DNA of 64,000 nucleotides from Saururus chinensis (taxonomy: Eukaryota; Streptophyta; Magnoliopsida; Piperales; Saururaceae): contig CP141146.1 of NCBI GenBank assembly GCA_035235625.1, forward strand, positions 21,012,501-21,076,500. The letters run 5' to 3'. This document shows, one piece after another, positions 46,901 through 58,810 of the stretch. The notes below the pieces were generated by a model that saw only the letters and a program-made list of their open reading frames with translations, was not told the origin of the DNA and searched no databases. The position numbers were made by a program, and so were the translations under genes. Within the stretch, counting starts at the first letter, position 1; each line of letters begins with the position of its first letter.

Positions 46901-49900
46901 ACAGCATGACCACCCTTCAATCATGTTTTCTGTACTTTAGGCATTGCTCAGCAGGCTCAAATTTGGCAGGACAGTTGTCCCATAGTGGAACTGCAGTTCA
47001 GTTTAGACCGATGTTCCTACCCTTTAGTAGACAAGTCTTCTTTTTCTAACTAGCAAACACACCATACCATTGTATTTACTCATCATAGACTTGATCATTA
47101 TCAGCTCTCTTTTAAGTTTGACTTCCAGATGTTATGACTCATGTGGACTGCCCCCACGAGCTCCACAGGCTTAAATGCAAAATATTTTTTAGTTTTGCTC
47201 GACGGTTGATTGGGTGTTTGATTGCCTCTTTATTCGCTTTCTTGCGGGAAGTACAGGAGATTGAAGTTCACATGCATTCTTTCGCACACTGGCCACTTGA
47301 TTGCACAATTACTTGCATAAAGTGCAAACAAAGCCCATCAAATGCAAGTGAACTTCCAAAAACCTCCTGTGCTTCACCTGCGAAAGAAAACTAAGAGGTG
47401 TTTGAACATGCGCATGAATGCACGATTAGTCATCTAGCCAAACTGAAAGATCTCTCTCCAGCAAATTGATGGAGCTCAATAATACATAAGGGTCATAAAA
47501 GCAAATTTTACAATGATTTTAACTGTAAACATAGGGTAGACTACAGGAAATAAAACAAGAAAATTAGAATAAAGTACTAATCATAAGTAAACCTAATGGA
47601 TGGAGTTATTATAGCAGGATACATGTCCTTCATAAAGGCTGTTGTAGAGGTGCCTCCTATTTGGGTAATAGGGGGAGCAACCTTTTAAGATGACTAGTCA
47701 CAATACATTCAATTGCATGCTAAAATAATGGCTCAACCTATTTATCAAAATATTAAATACCCAAATCACTAGACATTCACAATGAGTATCATGGTTGAAA
47801 GATCTTAATCTATAGTCTATTTGATAAGCTCCAGACTCAGGAAGAAACAAAGCTTAATATAAAATTCTCAATAAGCAGAGAATTAGTTATTTCTAAGGCA
47901 TTCATACTTGCATTATTATGTATTGCCACCAATAGATAATGTCATTTAGAGAATTGTAGCTACTTGATACTTTTGTATATCTCATGCCTATATGTAGAAG
48001 AAGAAACCTAGTTTCGACTTATAGCCACCCAGACACAATAAAGAATTTAATAAGGTTTCATGTTCATGTGATTAGAATATCCTTCTGTTTTTTTTGTCTA
48101 ATATTATTGAAGATAAATCATGATCTTAGTCATATAATATTTTATATTCTTTGTCCAGATATTGTCAAGGAATTTACTTGCATTGAATCATAAACAATCA
48201 AGTAACATTTTATTATTGTTGCAAAATAACTGTTGTCAATGCACAAGGTTAGCTTTAAAGATTAATTGATATGGGAATGAACAGAAAAAAAAATGAAGCC
48301 CTATAACATACCTTCCAGCTTGATGGAGATATTTTGTTCATTGCAAGAATATGCTGATCCCATCTCTCAACAACAGCTACCAGAATTTGCCTTGTCAAAC
48401 TGCAGATAAAAGAAACAACATAAGACTTTGTGGGGTGAGTAGGTAAAAACGAAGCATGCTACACTAGACATGCAAATATATTAAATGAGCATAACTAACT
48501 TCTGGTGAGAGGTAAGTTTCTTGTTTCCATATAAGTGGATCACCTTCTTTTAATAGCCAAATTAATATTAAGCTTTCAACTACAAGCAGATAAGTAATAC
48601 TACAATATCAAGATTCAACAAGTAACTACTTCTAACATAGATGGTTTCAATAACAGATGTACCTAAGAATGTATTTGCTATAGACCAACTTTGGAGGAGC
48701 TGAAAGAACTTCGGCCTCTGAAATACATAATAAATAGTGTTAAAAACAAAAACGTAATAGGGAAATGACATGGACATAGGATCAAGCTCTAACTGTACAT
48801 ACATATGGAGAGGAAAAGAAGTCCCAGTCGTCATTTCAGAAATTAAATGTAAAATTGTTTCAAAATGGTTATATGTCCTTCGACGTGAACCAGGATATTC
48901 TTAAACCAGTACATGTATGTTATCTGGGTGGTACTCACTACCATAAAAAATGCAAATCCGTGAGACTAGACAAACGTTATGAGACTCATGATATATAAAA
49001 AACTGATTGGCATTTACTACAAAAGGAAGCAAACAAAAGTTCTTTTCAAATGTATTCCCAGACAAAATTATCAACATATCAATCCCAATCTAAAAAATAA
49101 CCAAAAAGAACTATAACAATAAAGCTCAATACCATTGGCAGATTCTTCTTCATCAATAAGAACCAACTCCTTTACTTCCTCTTCAGATTCTGCCGAAATA
49201 GGAGGGCCTCCAAATCTCATGTGATCATACTTCAACAATGCATCTTTATCAAAACCCACATTTGGATCTGAAAGAGAAACACAGAGAAAGTAATTGATGT
49301 CAAAACCAAGAAAAACTACATGTACAACTGAATATGACAATAACTGCCCTTTGCACTCATTATATTTTGTATGCAGCAAACAGTAACTAAAAGCATATGG
49401 TTACTCTTAGAAACGTTGCACAATTTTAACATCATGATAATTGTTGTGTTATAACATCAACAACCCATAATAACTACCATACATACCTTACAAGTGACAA
49501 ATCAGGCTGAAATCCTTTGGTATATTTTTCATACTAAATCACCACAATTTTTTCAGCTAGCAATAAAATTTGACATTTGTTTACACAAATGAATTCTTAA
49601 GACAACAATGTGAATCAAAGTAAATGCTAAGACTCCCTCAAATTGGAAAATTGGAGGACGGTTGCACAAACTCAGAATTTGATGTTCCAGTCACCATGCT
49701 GGTATGTGAAATTTTCACTTAGTTTAAATGTTTCTGATCTTTTATATAAACTCAAGTGGTGATTTCACATCCCGTAGAGTAAACTGAACGGGGAAACCAG
49801 GAAATGGTTTCTATCAAAAGTTCATAAGGTTTATACCAGAACAAAGACCTTATTAATGTGAAAAACCAAGTACGACTAGACAAAAACAATGTTCCAAAAT

Positions 49901-50026
49901 AAGCAGTCTTAAACACAACACAGAAACTTCAAGCAGCATTGGTATCCATATACGCAGTATATAAACACTAGACATCGAGCTGTTGAAGAAATTTCAGATA
50001 ATAGAATCATGAATATTTTCGTAAAA

Positions 50027-50062
<36 letters not shown>

Positions 50063-50659
50063 TTTACACATCATGACTGAAAACAACAGGAGCTATTCAA
50101 ATCGTTAGAAAAGTTGGTCCAACAGAACCATATACAATATAGCACTTACATCTCGTGTTCACTCGCTTATCAAACAACCGGACCGGATCAGACCCTTCCA
50201 AACATGCAGCATAAAGAATCATCCTGCCCCCAAATTCACAAAAATGACAGGCTAAATTTGTTCAAAATTCAATTCAAAAGCTAAAACAGCAAGTTAAAAA
50301 AAATGTAGAGGCTCTAAATTAGTGGCTTACAGTGCGTGTTCTCGGGCCGCTCTTGGGCTACAAAACCTTCCAGACTTATCAACCTTCGAAAAGACTACTC
50401 TCTGAGAAGAAGAAGTCACTGACGCTTGTTCCATCGCTTCAGCCACAGAAAAGGAACGCGAGAGGAGGGAAGAATGAGGGGAACCAACGAAGATGGAAGT
50501 GCAACATATGGTATTGGGAACAGAGGTGGGGAGATGGGTCGGGTTAAATTTGACAGACCGAGAGGCTTTTGGGAAGGGAGGGGCGTTGCCGAGGGAGAAA
50601 GCAAAATGGGACTTCGAGGAAGAGGAGCAGAGAAACGAGGAAGTTTCCATTCGCTTCAC
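40958..50659 (-). CDS. NusB/antitermination-domain protein, probably plastid, seven exons
   Basis: Exons on minus: 50659-50331, 50223-50150, 49267-49133, 48717-48663, 48399-48312, 41263-41165, 41083-40958. All introns are GT-AG, phases match at every junction, and the sum is 906 bp: 301 residues plus TGA. Exon 1 starts MKRMETSSFLCSSSS and is Ser-rich with few acids, like a chloroplast transit peptide. Then come HALMILYAACLEGSDPVRLF, LLKYDHMRFGGPP, EAEVLSAPPKLVYSKYIL, LTRQILVAVVERWDQHIL, DEPAGKILELCILHLAMAEI, and AVDLAKRFCDGSAPRIING. This is the helical NusB fold of the plant NusB-like family. Bacterial NusB binds rRNA antitermination RNA, so a role in plastid rRNA transcription or processing is an inference. 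A second ATG at 50650 is possible. Intron 5 is about 7 kb and carries transposon remnants; a Mutator-like element begins 0.3 kb upstream. No broken codon seen. Confidence 0.93.
42738..43580 (-). pseudogene. LINE (L1-type) reverse transcriptase C-terminal remnant
   Basis: On minus, in shifting frames: ALVMDELIAHIQDSIPWCLLFADNIILVDE (43560-43470; the usual ADD reads ADN), KLELWRESLESKGYKISKTKSKYM (43430-43360), then YGVECWTPK (near 43085), RILRWMCGITRKDKIRNEYI (43045-42985), LRWYRHVQRRPMDALVRRR (42930-42880) and YNRLKWRCKIHVANP (42800-42760). This is the 3' part of a plant L1-type RT plus its C-terminal region. It is 5'-truncated, as LINE insertions often are, and carries stops and frameshifts. 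It lies within the NusB intron in the same strand sense as the gene. Confidence 0.85.
43880..45560 (+). repeat. LTR-like fragment in the NusB intron
   Basis: Non-coding stretch with LTR-like traits: a perfect palindrome AGTATTTTCAAAATACT (45340-45356) followed by 'caccacccccagactttgcaggaaagg'. This parallels the hairpin and downstream 'gcagg' of the family-A LTRs (22146 and 28817). Borders and family are not determined. Small open frames here lack domains. Confidence 0.35.
50031..50058. repeat. AG dinucleotide microsatellite
   Basis: About 13-14 AG units in intron 2 of the NusB gene. Confidence 0.9.
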
Positions 50660-50966
50660 AGCAGACTTTGAGAACCCACGAACTAAACTGTTAGGAGCGT
50701 AGAAGATAATGGGATGGAGAAGGTAAGTTGTAGCGAAGAACGAAGAGTCCGTTAGCCATTTATTTTAGGGGCAAATTATTAAAAAAAATATTATTTAAAT
50801 GAATAATTACCAACCCCTATAAAGGGAAAAAGTTATTTCTTGTTACCACGTGTGGGAGTTATACTGATGTTAACACACTAGTGTGTAAGCGTCCATAAAG
50901 AGCCATTCATAGTTTATGTTAAGCTCATTATCAAAGAGTAGCAACAAAAAAATTTTGAAAAAATTA
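50660..50966 (-). promoter_or_regulatory. 5' flank of the NusB gene, bounded by a transposon
   Basis: Only about 307 bp separate the NusB ATG from the target duplication of MULE-2. A 5'-UTR-like purine/pyrimidine-mixed part (50660-50760) is followed by AT-rich sequence and an ACGTG core (CCACGTGTG at 50849-50857), a G-box-like element, on plus. No clear TATA box is assigned. Any more distal promoter lies beyond the 7 kb transposon. Confidence 0.4.
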
Positions 50967-50975
50967 TTTAAATAA

Positions 50976-51255
50976 AAGAAAATTATATAAATAATATTAA
51001 AAAAAATATTTACTATATTAAATTACTTTGGGAAATATTTTTTAAAGTGGTGTTTATTTTTGCCATGCAGGCGCAGCCGCCTGCGTCGTTTTTTTTTATT
51101 TTTTTAGTTAATTTCGTTTTTTAGAATGACATAATTTACTTAAGTCAATTTCATCCTTCTAAAGGACAAAATCACTACACTTAGCCGAATTTGCTAGTTC
51201 GCCCGATAAACAAAGCCGATTTCGTCCGTTTAACACTTAAAGGACGAAATTAAGT
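50976..51255 (+). repeat. Left terminal inverted repeat of MULE-2
   Basis: Inverse of 57835-58117. It contains a GC palindrome-like 'gcaggcgcagccgcctgcg' at 51067-51085 and the 'gccgatttcgtccgttta' block. Confidence 0.88.
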
Positions 51256-51448
51256 AAATCTTTTTAAAATAACTATTTTAATCTAAATTTAACCCCTGTC
51301 CCTATTCATTCCACACGTTCCATTCCACAAGTTCCATTTCATTTCACATATTCAATGCATGTTGACATCATTGAATAAAAACAAACATCATTATAAATAT
51401 TTATTAAATATATTACACACAAGGGGATAACATAAAACAACGCAAATA

Positions 51449-53754
51449 TCACAATCTCCTACATCCTCGGCCTCGTCCTCGACCTCGACCTAGGCCTCGA
51501 CGGTGTTGTACGATCTCCTCCTCATGATACGCCGATTCGAGCTCTGGTGGCTCCCGGCTTCCGGGATGTGGCTCTATCTCTGGCTCTGGCTCGGGATGTC
51601 TAGCTCTAGCTCTGGCTCCGGCTCCGCATAAGTAATAGATGGTTCAACACGAGCTGGTCGATGTCATCTATAATATAAAATTGGCTTTGCCTGAGCTACA
51701 TGTGCAGTGACTCCAAATGATGAATAAGGAGGAGAGCTATGCGCTGCTGAAGACGATGGAATATCATGGAATGAAGAGTGCATCGGCAGTGTCTGAACGG
51801 CCTTGTGGACAGGATAATCTCTAGAGACATCCGTAATCACCGACTGAAGCAGTGGCAATCTACGAATGACATCATTATGCTCCCTAATCACCGACTGACA
51901 TGCTGCTAATAAGTCCTCGCTCGAAGTGTAGGTGTTAATTTCGTTAGTCAAATGTGTATGAGTATGTCGAGCTAGACGAAGCTATCAAAAAAAAATTTAA
52001 AAGTTAGATAAATAATTAATAAGAAATAAGAAAATAATATGTGCATTAATTAACAAAGTTATACTTACCAAAGCTGCCTCAGACGCTCCCCTAGGCTGAT
52101 ATGTCATCTCCTCTATATTGTTGCGGGGTAAAATATATCGTCGTGTAATCGGTAAATACCACTATATATATGCACTATGCACATCTCGCGATGTCGTAGC
52201 TATCTCCCCTCTAATAATAGTGGCTCTCCTATCCTCCCATCGAGCGATATATGACGCATGATGTAATGTCTAGTCGGTAATATGGTTGCCCTGTCGAGTG
52301 ATGCTGTGGATATACTCAACAGGAGACGGTGGGCCCCCTTGCTCCAGGTTAAACTGGAACATTACCCGATCTAACACATGCATCTCTACTATCTCGTAAC
52401 ATATTAATGGAGTTCGAGATAGCCACACGTCTCAACCGTTAGTACATAGAGGAGGTAAGGCAGCCAATACTTCCAGTGAGTATGGCTGCCAAATAACCTA
52501 TACAATATATAAAGATAATTTAGCTTAAATAACAACAATATGTTTTATAAACACTACAAAAAAAGTTCAACACATAACTAAAATTACCTGATATAGCCGC
52601 TGGTGGTCTAACTCCCCTCTGTACAATCGAAGGACTCCTTGTGGATTTTCTGTTCTCTTTCTCCGAACATTCCACCTTAAGGAGTTATATTTAAAAAATG
52701 AGTTCAACAAATGTATATAAAACGATGCTAAAATTTTCAAGTTTTAAACAAAATTAAAGCCTACCTCACGCCTAATGGAGCACCCTCGGCTAAGCAACCC
52801 ATCTCAGCACTTGGTCGTCCGATGTGGAAATGCTCCCATGACCATAGCTATGTTATAAAATATGAACATATTAAATAAAATTAAATAATTATACGTAAAT
52901 AAAAATATTTGAAGTTATAAATTCATTTACCTGAAGAAGGATCAGGCAGCCTACAATCCCCGAAGTCATGGCCTGACATGTTTTCCCTAACTCTTGGTAT
53001 AAAAACGCAAGAGTGGCACTACCCCATGAATACTCACCCGCCTTGTTGAAATCCTCAAGGAGGAGAGATAGGCCACATGTACATGGCTACTCATCGTATC
53101 AGCAAATATCGTCGCTCCAAGTAGATGTAAAAGATAGGCTTGTGCATGCTGCTCGATAACTATATCCGTAGCATCGGCTGGGAGCTCTCGAAACTCCTGT
53201 AAGAGCCATCGAAGGTTCACTCGACTACCACACATAAATGTAACATGAGGAACTCTACCAAGGAGTCTAACTAAAATATCACCATGAGCTCCTCCTGTCA
53301 TGCCCGTCACCGCATGACCATCGATGCGAAGTCCTAATAGAACTGCCACATCCATGAGAGTAATGGACATCTCTCCATAGGGCAAATGGAACATTTGCGT
53401 CTCCCTCCTTCATCTCTCAACAAGAGCTGTCAATAAAGGCTGATCGAGACGGACGTATCTAAGATGAATGAAATGCCCAAATCCCGCTCACTCAATATAG
53501 GGCAGCACACGATCATCCACTGGCCAATGGCAGAGATACGTAAAGTGTTCGGTGCACTCAAGGCACCCAGGGTCCTATAATAAATTTAAAATTTATAACC
53601 CATCATACTATATTGGCTAAAAAAATAAATTTTTTTTTAAAAAGAGTTATCATACCTCTCCTCTCCAAATAGCTGCCGACCTATGTGTCACCTGCTGTGA
53701 AAGTACATAATCATCAATCGGGCCTGGCCCGTAAGATCGATCTGCATGATCCAT
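51449..53754 (-). pseudogene. Plant mobile domain (PMD) protein gene in MULE-2, broken
   Basis: ATG at 53754. Exon 1 (53754-53656) reads MDHADRSYGPGPIDDYVLSQ and ends GE at a GT donor. Exon 2 starts at 53574 with DPGCLECTEHFTYLCHWPVD, then FIHLRYVRLDQPLLTALVER and MFHLPYGEMSITLMDVAVLL with GLRIDGHAVTG. This is the PMD signature shared by MAIN/MAIL host proteins and by some transposons. Two in-frame TGA codons (in IE*AGF and ER*RRE) and a frameshift near 53060 break it. Later exon pieces (about 52930-51700) continue the PMD C-terminal half. A proline/glutamate-rich stretch and an RG-repeat tail precede a stop at 51449. Its function in transposons is unknown. Confidence 0.75.
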
Positions 53755-53845
53755 ATGATTTGCAAACGAAGAATTAAGATCACATCATTATTCATTAGGA
53801 ACATATGCTCATACCTAAAATCGAGAGTAAATAAATAGATTAATT

Positions 53846-56704
53846 AAATCTTTACCAATCAACAGGAGGATTTTGACATGATTTACTATTGTGCCCACTT
53901 TGTTTACACCTCCCGCATTTATATCCCCCTCTACCATCTCTCTCCATAGTTCTACGGGCCATTGTATTCCTAATGTGAATTGACCGTGGGCGACCGGGTT
54001 GCCTTGTTGCTATTAGAGGGTATAACACAAAAGGTATATCCCTCTCCCAATATTCCCGACCACGAGGAGAAGAAAATTATGTTGCGTACACAATTTTTTA
54101 AGTGGACGATGTGTAAAAAAGTGATGCCTGTATCGGCTCCCGTCGCTTTGCCCACACGGCGATAAGGTGAGTGCAAGGATAACCATAAACCTGAGGGATG
54201 TTGCATGTACAAGTATGCATTCTCGCATTTACCATAACCTTCCGGCCACGAATAGATGTCACTTCGTACTGACCGTTGTTAATCCAATTAACTATATACT
54301 CCCCAATTTTTCTTGTTTGTTCTCTCATTATCGCTTCCACTTTAGGAGTATACGGCGTGGCCATGGCAGATGCAGCAGACGATCGTTTAACAAAAAATTT
54401 TATGACCCGATAAAAAATAGCTGACACTAAAGCCTGCATGGGTAATCCTCATGCCCCCTTCAAGACGCTATTTAAACTTTCGGCCATATTTGTAGTCGTC
54501 ATGCCAAATGTCCTAAAACCCTCGTGGGCAAGGGACCACTAGGTAGGATGCAATTCTCCTCCTAAGAGGAGATGTTTTGCCCTAGGACTCTCCTGACCAA
54601 TTAAGTCCATTTTAGCATCGAACTTTTCTACTGTAAGTGCACAAGCTGCTGCCCCAATCAAGTCCATTAGTGTATCATTTTTGAACTCCTTCTTAAAATT
54701 GGCTTTTATGTGACAGATGCAATAACGATGGTGGTACATTGGCTCGGGAAGAACCTCAGGTACGGCCTTTTGGAGCCCCTTATGTCGATCTGAAATAATG
54801 ACGATGTCTGTCATGCCCATTAGTACATGATCCCTTAGTTCCATTAAAAACCATTTCCAATTGTCTCCATCTTCCTTCCCGACAAGCCCGAATGCGAGAG
54901 GAAATAAACCATTATTTCATTCTATAGCCGTTGCAGCCATAAGAGCACCAAGATATTTGCCATACAAGTGAGTAGCATCAACACCAATCACAGGGAGACA
55001 ATGTCGAAACCCCGCTATAGATGGCCCAAATGCCCAAAACAACCGTTTAAATCTCCTACACATGCCACCATCTACACGACGTACTTCATCATCCTCTAAG
55101 CGGTAGTAGGTGTTAGGAAGGATTCGCTTCTTACACTGCCCTTAGGTACATTGGCAATAATTTGTATGATTCTACCCAATCCCCATAAATGGCCTTGATC
55201 GCCATATTCCTTGTTGCCCGTGCTTTCTTATAAGATATGTCAACATGATACTTCTCCTTCATTCTTTGAATGATATCCCCTGGTGTGAGAGTTAATTCGG
55301 CTTGGATAGCCGGCACTATGACCTTCAAAATAAAGGAGGCATTGCACTGCCTATGATCTGTGCTAAGCTGGGCATTCCGACATGTGTGATCACCTTTATA
55401 CGTCTTCAATTTAAAGTACCCTCCACCCCTTTTTATGGAGCCATGAACTCTCCAAGGGCAAGTACTATCAATGCACTTCACTGTATACTCCGACAAATTT
55501 GTTCGTACAACCTTGTATTCGACATGATTTTGAATAGAAAACTCCTACAAGGTTGTAATGAACGCTTCTTTATTCTCAAAGATGCGGCCAACATATAACC
55601 CGTCTTCGTTTTGTTGGTCCATATCCATGGCAGAATTAACTGCCGCATCTATCTCTTCATCTGTGATGTGTGCATATAGTGGCTCCACTTCATAATATGA
55701 CGGCTCTTCCACATTCATATTATTTGTGGCAATAGCATTATCTACCACATCATCCCCCTCACCATCAACCATTTGTTGAGCAATTTCTTCACCTCTAACC
55801 TCTTCTTCATTCATATCTGAATCTTCTCCACTTCCTTCGCCAATATTATCTTCACCTTCGTTAGCCTCATTTTCATTAATATCTTCATCGTGGACATATG
55901 CCCCCCTACATATGAACATCGCTTATGTATTATATTTCATATGCTTAAAAATGTTACATTCATTTATGAATATAAATTTTATCTTTGATCGAATGGTCCA
56001 GCATCGGTATGACCAACATATGAGTAGGGGTAATGAATGCCCATCAAACTTTGAGTTCCATACAATGCACCGCCTTGAGACATTTGAAAACTAAATGGCT
56101 CGTGTGCATGTGTTGTGAACCTTCCATGGTACACACAAAATTCAAAATTTAGCTAAACATATTTAATTGATAGTATAAAAGATTCAAAACGTCTTCACAA
56201 CTTAATAATCCTTACCTCCAATTAGGTCCACTTCCATAGTCAATAGGGGTAGACGACCTATGACGTTCATTTGAAGCTACTGTCATAGATAAATTTTCTT
56301 CTTCTTCGTCGTCTTCCGGCATTTGCATATGCCTTTCATTGTTCACATTTCTATCCGAGCTCCTGTGTGCTGTGAGAGCTCCTATGCGAGCTTCTATGTG
56401 AACTACTCTGCCTTTCACTAGGCACTCGGGCCTCTTTTTCAAGAAATAAGTCATGACAAATTATGTGACGCGAGAGGTCAAACATAAAACTCATTGATGC
56501 ATCATCATTTATACATATTTGTCTCGAATTCAATCCATATGTTGGAATAACACATTTTATAGTGATTTTCCATCTTCTTCGATCCCACCCCGTCTTGCTA
56601 GCTACTTGCATCTCAAATTCATCATATGTAGACGGTTTCTTAATTAATAATCCTTCTATGCGTCCGTCATAGTTAAGTAAAAATCTAACCATTTCTTCTG
56701 CCAT
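53846..56704 (-). pseudogene. MURA-type transposase of MULE-2, broken but with D-D-E residues
   Basis: ATG 56704 opens a PB1-like region (MVRFLLNYDG, PTYDEFEMQVASKTG, MSFMFDLSRH). A Ser/His/Arg-rich linker and a possible intron (about 56215-55930) follow. Next come an acidic region (EDSDMNEEEVRGEE), the zinc-binding DNA-binding domain (55131-55500: CIDSTCPWRVHGS, GDHTC) and a catalytic core. In the core GVDATHLYGKY (near 54975), VIISDRHKGL (near 54795) and TTTNMAESLNS (near 54485) retain the expected Asp, Asp and Glu. A SWIM finger follows (CTCNIPQVYGYPCTHL, near 54190), then a zinc knuckle (CGRCKQSGHNSKSC, near 53905). Stops include TAG near 55546, TAA and a frameshift near 55105, TGA near 54924, TAG at 54539 and TGA near 54450. 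It would catalyse cut-and-paste transposition if intact. Confidence 0.85.
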
Positions 56705-57834
56705 CTCTATTCACTTGATTCATAAACAATAAATTAAATTCATATTAAATTAAGCAATTGTCTCAAAACTAAGAGGCTAAAATTAGATTAACTAACAAAA
56801 TTTCCAATGAACGAGCTTCTATGTGAACTACTAAAAATATATAAGAAAATATAAACCAGCGAGGTGTTCGTGGGATAACTAGGACACTTCCTGAAGCCAA
56901 GGTCTTGAGTTTGAATTCCCACTTCGTAGAATTATTTACCAATGTAGGTTGTCGTAGGAACTTTCATACTTAAAATAGGGAAATATGAGAGAAAAATTTC
57001 TTTTTCAAATAATTCCAGCAAAAAAGAAGAACCAGTGTTCTTTCTCCATTGCAGAAGAAGGTAAATGTTTTAAGTATTTTTCCTAGGTAAGAAAAGCAAA
57101 TCTAAGCAGAATGATTGGCCAATGAAATAAAAGCGAACCAATGCAATACTTCTAGGATGTATCTATTAGCATCCAAGCTGATCTTCCAACTTGACACCGT
57201 TTGGGGGCTTCTTGACAAGGTTTGGCTTGTGGGCAGAATTTATCCCCCAATTCCGCACATCAACATTGTACTATTGTGAACATAGGATTCATTCCTACAG
57301 TGAACTTGTGCATTCATATATGCAGCAAACAATGATCCACGCATGAGGAACATGCCCAACATGAGTGTAAGACTCCCATGTACGCGACATATTTGCAATG
57401 TGCAAGAGCCATTACTAAGATAAACTAACAAAATTTCCTAACAATTGAAACTTTAAGCACAAAAAATCATTTTTAAAGGCCAACATAACACAAGATAATC
57501 ACTAAAATCTAACAATTAAATCATTAAGACATACATTACAGAACATTAAAAAATTCCCTAACTAGATTAAACACATCAAATTCTTATATTTAAACTAGGG
57601 CAAAACAAACATACCTAAATTGGCCTGGTGACGGGGCGGCAATCAAAACAGAACTCAATCAAGGATGAGCAGACGAAATCAATGCTGGGGCGGACCCAAT
57701 CAAGGCTGGGCGGATTCAATTAAGGCAAGGCTGACGAGATCGCGGCGGAGGGAACGAAATCATCGCGGCGGCGGAGCGGACTATCGGGATGGAGAAAATG
57801 CATAACAGAAGGTAGGCGGGTTCTGATAAAACGA

Positions 57835-58117
57835 ACGATTTCATCCTTTAAAAGGACGAAATTAACTTAAGTTGATTTTGTCCTTTAAACGGACGAAATC
57901 GGCTTTGTTTACCGGGGCGAACGAGCGAATTTGGCTAAGTGTGGTAATTTCGTCCTTTAAAGGACGAAATCAACTAAAAAATTAAAAAAAAGCCACGCAG
58001 GCGACAGGCGCTTGGCTAGCGCCTACGTGGCAAAAACGAACACCACTTTATGAAATATTTCCCAAAGTGGTTTAAAATGGTAAATATTTTTTTTAATATT
58101 ATTTATATAATTTTCCC
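57835..58117 (-). repeat. Right terminal inverted repeat of MULE-2
   Basis: Inverse of 50976-51255, ending AATTATTTTCCC-like at 58117. 'ctttaaaggacgaaat' palindromes recur at about 57845, 57885 and 57952. Confidence 0.88.
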
Positions 58118-58126
58118 TTTAAATAA

Positions 58127-58810
58127 TAATTAAAAAATAATTACCAAAGTAATTTGTTTAGGAAAATATTTCTTAAAGTGGTATTGGTTTTTGTCATGTA
58201 GGCGCCAGCTAAGTAGCGCTTGCGTAGTTTTTTTTTAAAAAAAATTTATCTAAAATTGTGTAAAAAAATTTAACAATGATGAAATCACTTGTTGATTTTG
58301 TCATTCTAAAAGACGAAATCCTTATTAAGCTGATTTCATCAATTAAGTTGATTTCATCAATTAAGTTGATTTCATCCTTCTAAACTTAGTTTCGTCCTTT
58401 AGAATGACGAAATCAGCTCTTAACTTATTTTGTCCAAAGGACGAAATCAGCCCCCTTATGTAAACTTACAAATTTTTTCATTTCGAAGGACGAAATCTAA
58501 TTCAAATTTTTTTAAAAAGTACTTTTAAACTAACTTTTAACACCTATCCATGTACATTCATTCAACACATTATACATTCAATCCACACACATTATACATA
58601 TCATGTGCACTTGTCCCTGTTCATTCATTCCACACACATTCCACGCCTAAGTTTAAATTAACATCCACAAAATATCAAACTTATCTACATTAATTATTAT
58701 TCACATAACATTAAAGTTATCGACATCGACTATTATCTACACAACATAAAAACAAGCATAAGATATAAATGTTTATAAAATATATTACATCACATGTTAA
58801 TAAAATGTAA
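58127..58810 (+). mobile_element. End fragment of a second MULE-2-family element
   Basis: From about 58165 the order 'ggaaatattt…aaagtggt', 'catgtaggcgc', several 'gacgaaat' words, then 'ttttaaaaa…ctaactttaac(a)cct' and a 'cattcattcaacaca' block follows the left end of MULE-2 (51010-51420) in the same orientation. The match stops near 58800, before any PMD coding. It is adjacent to the right end of MULE-2 in opposite orientation, so two element ends stand back to back. Confidence 0.7.

Larger units (their letters stand above)
41264..48311 (-). other. Intron 5 of the NusB gene, about 7.05 kb
   Basis: The donor is AAG|GTATG at 48311-48307 and the acceptor CCGTAG at 41269-41264, on minus. It holds a LINE remnant (42738-43580) and an LTR-like piece (about 43880-45560). 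Otherwise it is AT-rich sequence with no recognisable protein, including 45561-48300 and 41270-42700. Open frames in it, such as 46261-46542 and 47134-47394, show no domain. Confidence 0.85.
50976..58117 (-). mobile_element. Complete Mutator-like element (MULE-2) with transposase and PMD gene
   Basis: Long terminal inverted repeats of about 280 bp (50976-51255 and 57835-58117) share AAAATTATATAAATAATATT, 'actttgggaaatattt', the 'aagtggtgtt' block and several 'gacgaaat' words. The 9 bp TTTAAATAA lies on both sides (50967-50975 and 58118-58126), the target duplication size of Mutator elements. Inside, both on minus, are a MURA-type transposase pseudogene (53846-56704) and a PMD gene (51449-53754). 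Stops show that it is no longer autonomous. It lies 0.3 kb upstream of the NusB start codon. 56705-57834 holds AT-rich leader sequence without a further gene; the frame at 57240-57431 is not supported. Confidence 0.92.

Noticed and set aside
53980..54424. Plus-strand open frames overlapping the MULE-2 transposase
   Set aside because: Shadows of the minus-strand SWIM finger and catalytic-core coding sequence.
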